Positions 58,262-64,000 of a stretch of DNA of 64,000 nt are shown here, piece by piece; the first letter of the stretch is position 1; the number at the start of each line of letters is the position of its first letter. The stretch lies in NCBI GenBank assembly GCA_009760855.2, contig WPIO01000002.1, forward strand, positions 11,880,001-11,944,000, in the 5' to 3' direction. This DNA comes from Cristatella mucedo (taxonomy: Eukaryota; Bryozoa; Phylactolaemata; Cristatellidae). The notes under the pieces were generated by a model that worked only from the letters and a program-made list of their open reading frames with translations, did no database searches and had not been told where the DNA came from. A program made the translations under genes and the position numbers.

Positions 58262-59625
58262 CGATCACCAATTTCTTCTGGAGTGTCTCTCATCTCGCCT
58301 GGGCATCACTGGCACTGCTCTGCAATGGTTCAGGTCCTATCTCAGTGGGAGACTCCAGAGTATTGACGTGAATCGACAAAGATCATCCGAGGTACCTCTG
58401 AAATATGGAGTACGACAGGGCTTTGTGTTAGGTTCGGTTCTTTTCACGGTTTATACTCTCCCTCTTGCTGATGTGATTGCCAAGCACAATCTGGGCATTC
58501 ACTTCTATGCTGATGACACTCAGTTGTACCTTTGCTTTGATCCTTCCCAGCCTTTGAGCACCTCGAATTCTCTCAACTCACTTGCTGCATGTATTGATGA
58601 CATCTGCACATGGATAGCAGCAAATTTTCTTAAACTAAACGATGATAAAACTAACTTATTAATTATGGGCAAACACAGTGTGATTCAGAAATTGGTAAGG
58701 CTGAGCTCAAAATTGGCTTTGCCAGCACATCTCGTGTTGAATCAGCTCGAAATCTAGGTGTCATATTCCAAAGTGACTTCCCGTTAGACGACCACACCAG
58801 CTCCACAATCAAGTCTGCCTACTTTCAGATTCATTCCAAAGTGACCTCTCGTTAGACGACCACATCAGCTGTACAATCTAGTCTGCTTACTTTCAAATAC
58901 ATAACACTGCTAAAATTCTGGCTTGCTTAGATAAGGATACCACGTCTAAGTTGGTCCGTGCATTTGTGACATCCTGTCTTGACTTCTGTAACTCACTGCT
59001 TGCCGGCCTACTGGCATGTGCAATCAGGCGATTACAGCTGGTAACTCTGCACCAAAAACTCAGATCTGCACTGGCTACCAGTCAAGCAACGGATTGACTT
59101 CAAGGTTTTGTCGCTCACTTTTATGTCACTTCATTCCTTGGCTCCAGCCTATCTCTCAGATCTACTCCCCCACCAGGTCAAGCATCGTACCACCCGCTTT
59201 TCGGAATTCAACAGTCTACCAATACCTCGTACAAACCTCAAATCCTTTGGAGACAGTGCATTTAGTTTGTATGCTCCCAAAGCCTGGAACTCACTCCCGA
59301 CTGCGTCAGAACATCCCCTGACTTGACCACATATAAAAAGAACGTAAAACACGCCTATCTAGGACAGCATTTAGTGGGTCCCTGTGATTCGTCTTTCACG
59401 TGCTTATGCGTGCTGACGCTGCACATGCTGCCACTAACCACACTTGCATGCTGACCCTGTGGATGTCAACCCTAACCATGTTATTCATGTTTATCAAGCA
59501 TGATATTACTCACCATTCAATTGTGTTTCCCTCTGCAGCAAAGGTAAAGCTCTTAGAAAGAGATTAAGTTCTCTGAGGGTGCTCTATCACGTGCATTATT
59601 ATTGTTATTATTATTATTATTATCC
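58262..59625 (+). mobile_element. LINE copy F, 5'-truncated
   Basis: RT from LGITGTALQWFRSYLSG through GVRQGFVLG and FYADDTQLYL, the C-terminal domain in broken frames to about 59330, then the 3' UTR ending GAGATTAAGTTCTCTGAGGG and an ATT repeat. About 70 bp near 58770-58890 is tandemly duplicated. Confidence 0.88.
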
Positions 59626-60313
59626 TCTTTGGGTCTGTTAAGGGCTGAATAGCTTATACTCTCAGAGTTCACCAATCAACCGCAGTTCGAGCTCTGTTAC
59701 TTTTCAAAGATAATTTATTGCGTTGAGCTCGATGTACTACTTCTGGTGTAAATAGGTCTTACAGAATAATTTCATTGACCGTGTTCCAGTCATCTGATAA
59801 CCACCACAATTTACGATAGTATTCAATACGGGTTTATCTTTTAATGCTCAAATTTAAAAAAACTTCAAATTGCTTACCATTTTTGAGGACCTACCTTCTT
59901 ACAGGATAAGATCTCTTTCGACGGTGTAAATCGTCCTTTGTGTGCTTGTTTGTGTTGTAATCTGGCATGCTAGTACTGCTAAATCGTAATGTCTTCCATT
60001 TGAGCCTACCGGAAGTGGCTTGAAAAAAGATTGAGTTTTGTCTGGGCATTGTGAACAAGCTTGTTTTTTTATTTTCTATCAGTGGTTTTTGTCTGCCAAG
60101 ATGCAGCTCAAGTTCTAGCAGTGAAGGGCACCTGCTGCTTGTACTTGCTGCGTTCTGTACTCTTTTCTAATGAGTTAAAAGCATATTTCAGGCGTTGATG
60201 ACCTATTGCATAGCCACACTGCTGAACCGTGTGCTGGTATGATGCTGCCCTTTGCATCGGCATGCTGGGAAGATTTGCCGTCGGCGAGCAAACTGTTCTG
60301 TCTGGCGGCCCGC

Positions 60314-60314
60314 T

Positions 60315-60396
<82 letters not shown>

Positions 60397-60411
60397 TCCC
60401 TCCTTCCCTCC

Positions 60412-60461
<50 letters not shown>
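60314..60461 (+). repeat. CT microsatellite
   Basis: Over 60 CT units interrupted by TTCCTCCCTCCTTCC. Confidence 0.96.
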
Positions 60462-60687
60462 CTCTCTGTGTTGAGGCCTTTCGTCCCGGAAGTCAGTTTG
60501 CCAACTTGCACTGGATGCACACTCTTAGTGCCGATTCAGCATGCCTGAGCTGAGCCAGTGCCTAGCCTTGGCGCGCATGACGATCACAACAGAATTTTTA
60601 CTAGGCAGTAACGATGCACTGTCGCCCAAGGCTTTACTGGGTGGATGCATGGGCCACAGCTTACCGCAGCTGCGATCGTCTTTGCAG

Positions 60688-60829
60688 GCTGAAGGGAGCA
60701 GCTATGGGAGCAACCTGCCTTTTGTTCGGTTTCTGCGTGGAGGCCGTTGTCGTTTTGGCCGGTGCCGGTGTTATTCTTCTTCTGGTAAGGGTCTACTGTT
60801 TTTGTGCACCTCGGCCAGGTTGCTGCTAA
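60688..60829 (+). CDS. ANKH: ANKH-like last exon 10 (residues 412-458)
   Basis: Acceptor CTTTGCAG|GCT takes the phase-2 end of exon 9. LKGAAMGATCLLFGFCVEAV then VVLAGAGVILLL aligns with vertebrate [27 protein letters not shown], the last membrane helix. Reading on gives a short tail VRVYCFCAPRPGCC and TAA at 60827-60829. A good donor (CTG|GTAAGG) at 60785 means the tail may instead come from a further exon; vertebrate ANKH has a longer acidic tail. The end is therefore provisional. Confidence 0.8.
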
Positions 60830-62140
60830 ATCTGGTGCACAGCTTTCTTGGTGCAGCAGCCTTTGTGGCTCTGTTTGTGCGGCATTGCTCTAGAATGTTA
60901 GCGTTGCTGCTATAAATAGGCCAAAGTAATTAAGACTGTCAATCCTGCAGCAGTCCAACTCGTCGGACTGCCCCAGGCCAATGTAAGCCGAACTGTTGTG
61001 TACTATATCCTTCGTTGTTCGATCCTTTGACGGTCCCAGTTTCTATCGAGGATTTTTTAGTTGTTACATGTTATGGAATGGTTTGTATCGTATTAATCTG
61101 CAAGTCAGTTGGGCATAGTTGTGAATGCTAGTAGAGTAGTCCAGGAAGCTCGTAGCAGCTCCTTTGTCATTAAGTGGCCAATCGTACTTGATTGTCAGTG
61201 CTTCTTGCAAAAAATTACTAGCGTCGCCTATTATTTTGCCCTGTCAAAACATTGCTGCCACCAGACCAGTTATTTGTCTCAATGTGGAATTTTATTAGCA
61301 AACCTATTAAAGTGACATAAAAACAGCGTATGAAAAAAGACACGAAACCAATGCTAGCAGGCAGCTGCACTAACATAGTAAAAGGCTTTTTGGCACTCCA
61401 GCTTTCTTTAACTCCATGGAAGAGATGCAGACCGGATGCTGCGGGTTTCTGACCACTCGTGACAGCTTTGCAGCTCACTACCCGCCCTGCTGTCAGTATG
61501 TACATCTAGGGGTGTGTGCCGAGCTGTTAGCCCCATGTAATCAAATCCAATAGTGCAAATAATAATAAATAACAAACATGTGCTTAGTTTTAGCAGTGTT
61601 TTCTTATTAAGTTTACAAGCGAAGTCAATTTTTTAAAGAGAGTCACTGGTCAATTGCATATTTGCCCCTGTAAAGATAAAAATTCCAATGTTTGCTTACA
61701 TTAATGCTGCCTCATTTACATTAAGCAAAGTCAGAAAGCGTTTCGCTAGCCTTGATACTTTCAACCAAGGTCAAGATTTAGCACCCCTTATGAAATACTC
61801 TAGATGCAACCCTACACAAGTTTTTAGTAGTGGCATCGTATAAACAGCTAATGAGAATTTTCGCCTATATATAGCGATTAACATTATTCTTTAATTCTAG
61901 AGAAGCTCTTATTATTAGCAGATCTCGGACAATGGTGCTGCAGGGCTAGGGTCTAGATTTATTTTCCGTAATCACGTGAACTTCAAAAAGTCCCATTTGG
62001 GTTTCAAGCATAACTATACATACACATGGACACCATTAATTGGTTGCATTAGTGTATTACCATTTGATTGTATTTTCGATGTTTGGTTTCAAGAGAAAAT
62101 TTCTTCTTGTGGCATTTTTACTAACACGATTTACTCAAGC
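60830..62140 (+). other. 3' UTR / downstream region
   Basis: No gene seen. Candidate polyadenylation signals: ATTAAA at about 61303 and AATAAA at about 61564. Confidence 0.35.
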
Positions 62141-63560
62141 ATGTGCATTGGTTAGTGACAACATGCACGATGTCACAAGCACACACAGGATTCTTCATAC
62201 TGATGAGCTAATGCTGTGAGTAAAAGATATGTTTTTAGGTACTATCTAAATGTCGTCAAGTGAATGGATGTCTTGACGTCAATCTTCGGGATTGACTTTG
62301 TGGCTTTGGGATCATATGAACTACTGTTATTTGTATTCAATGGATTTGAGATTGGTCATAGGCGTCGCTTGACTAAAGACAGAAGAGTGCTGGTCTGATT
62401 GCCAAGTAGTTCATGTATGCAGACTACAGCAAGAGAATGAAGGAACCTTATAGTGCGTGACAAAACCTTAAAGTCAAGACTTGGCTAGGTGGAGAGCCAG
62501 TGCCGGTGTGGAAGGCGTGGTGTACTATGGCAATTCATGACAGTCAAGCTTAGCATTGGAGTTTTACACCAGTTATGAGCATACTATGCCAGAGGCCTGA
62601 AGACTTGCAAGTAGTGAGTTAGAGAACTCAAGACAGGATCTGATAGGTGCATGGACTAGTATGGCCGTTGTTCCGTCTGTTAGCATGCCCAAGTTTTGTA
62701 ATAGCACACGGCTGAACGTAGTCAGGCTTGACAGTAGCGCTGATGTGGCCATCTAGTCAAAGGTCGCTTTGGAACAGTTGACCCCGATTGCCAGCAGATG
62801 CTACGGAAGATAAGCTGGCCAAGCCCACTTGGAGGGTGACATTCTAATTTCCGAGTAATGCTAAGTTTTCCAGTTTTCCTATAACTAGCAAGATTTGTTG
62901 TCATCCTCTTTGGGAAAGCTTACTGCCACCAGCTTGTGAATGTCAGCAATGCATGCAATCAGGGAGCTGCAAGGTCGGCGTGCTTGAAGGCTGAGAAGGA
63001 TCCATGGGTACTGCTATGTGTGATCTGCTCAAGCGAAAGTTTGCATTGTGTTTGAAGATTACATTGCCCCGTGGTAGGGTATAAATTGTGAAAAGGAGTG
63101 GACCGAGCCGAGACGCTGGAGTACTCTGTTCTTTAGCTCTTCGGATGGCTGTTGCCTGTTGACACCCATGCTCTGGATTCTACCACCGACGAGTGAGGGC
63201 CTAAACCATTGCTGTGTGCTGCCAGTGAGTAATACCTAGGCACTAGATGTGAGGCTTAACCTTGGTCATCAATTGCATGAACCACTGTAGGAAAATCCAG
63301 AAGAACTCGTTTGGACTTTACCTAAGTAAGCATACCTACAAAAGTCGTCTTGTGCTCACAACGTGTGAGTGAGTCTGTGGGCTAATGAGCTATTAAGCTC
63401 ACTGGAACTGAAGCTGTGTTTACTCTCAGATTTCTTTCTTGCAGCCCATGCACACTTTACTCCTAGTTAGTGCGTTAAAGCTACCGACACAGGAAACATT
63501 GATGACTGCCCTAGTCTGCCTAAAACCCGTTTGATGCCGGAGGTGGGTTAAGAAAGAGGA
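62140..63560 (-). mobile_element. Ancient LINE copy H
   Basis: Minus strand, highly diverged but collinear with LINE A's 3' UTR and C-terminal region (GCACGATGTCACAAGC, GAGAGCCAGTGCCGG, GAATGAAGGAACC, GGTCGCTTTGGAAC). No open frame. Confidence 0.6.
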
Positions 63561-64000
63561 TTTCCCTGAAAGCAGCCTAGCCAATGCCTGCAGAAATTGA
63601 GTTTGCTGCTAGTGCAGTCATCATTGTAGGCAGGTATAAGAAGAAAAGAAAGAAAACGTAGATACACATATAAACGAGGGTTTTTTGGCAAAGTTTGCAG
63701 TCCTAGGTAAATATGCCACTACAGTTTTGTTTGTGCATTGCGTATACAGATGCGAGGCCTCTCTTCTGCTTAGATGTTGATGCAGCTGTGGCTACAACGC
63801 CTAAGCATTCCATGCTCACACACTTGCCTACTTTCCCTCGATCATCTCGAGACCCAAGTGCTATATGCTCGGCCTGTAGTCCTAGTAAATGGTTCGAATC
63901 TGGCAATCGTGGTCGGACAAAAAGGCACACTAAACTCATACGTGCCAACACCATAGGAGTTTTGTTTTGAGCTGTCAATAAATACCCTTGAATGCTGCCC
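63561..64000. other. Window end, no gene recognised
   Basis: Short frames at 63703-63978 on both strands have no domain. Confidence 0.4.

Larger units (their letters stand above)
57202..60687 (+). other. Intron 9
   Basis: 3.5 kb with a LINE scrap at 57.88 kb, LINE copy F at 58.26-59.62 kb and a CT microsatellite just before exon 10. Confidence 0.7.

Overview
The window is nuclear DNA of an animal, not a prokaryote. It has an intron-rich gene with GT-AG splice sites, LINE, SINE, LTR and hAT elements, and long CA, CT and ATT microsatellites. The SINE and LINE types and the short, AT-rich viral insertions suggest an invertebrate. I cannot name the species from this sequence.

Layout. (1) 1-13.1 kb: AT-rich remains of an integrated double-stranded DNA virus-like element. 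It carries a degraded family-B DNA polymerase of the Maverick/adintovirus type, tail-fibre-like repeat proteins, several tiny ORFs, a membrane-active-looking structural protein and an AP2-domain fragment. Most of its ORFs sit directly behind a TATA/TATAG-like box only a few bases from the ATG. A hAT transposon (636-3855) with a perfect 8-bp target duplication splits one viral gene. (2) 13.1-19.15 kb: a repeat graveyard. It holds an L2/CR1-like LINE carrying a 1.3-kb solo LTR, then a second, divergent polB-type viral fragment ending in a hairpin, then an LTR fragment. (3) 19.15-61 kb: one host gene on the + strand, which I assembled exon by exon as a homologue of ANKH (progressive ankylosis protein, a multi-pass PPi/ATP/citrate-export protein). 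It starts behind a GC-rich promoter region. Ten coding positions, all with GT-AG junctions and matching phases, give an unbroken 458-codon reading frame. Its introns are filled with L2-like LINE copies on both strands, tRNA-derived SINEs, microsatellites, a nested hAT MITE and a SPIN/OposCharlie-like hAT MITE. (4) 61-64 kb: downstream sequence with an old LINE copy.

The most interesting signal is at coding position 7 of the ANKH-like gene. Two adjacent 138-bp exons (50356-50493 and 50537-50674) encode alternative versions of the same conserved FWWPL...RP.IN..VAR segment. They have identical length and phase and are separated by a 43-nt intron. This is the classic arrangement of mutually exclusive exons and would give two transporter isoforms that differ in one membrane segment. 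The second is the viral layer: two unrelated-age polB elements, each with its polB 5' end next to an inverted repeat, and a divergent gene pair sharing a 10-bp intergenic promoter.
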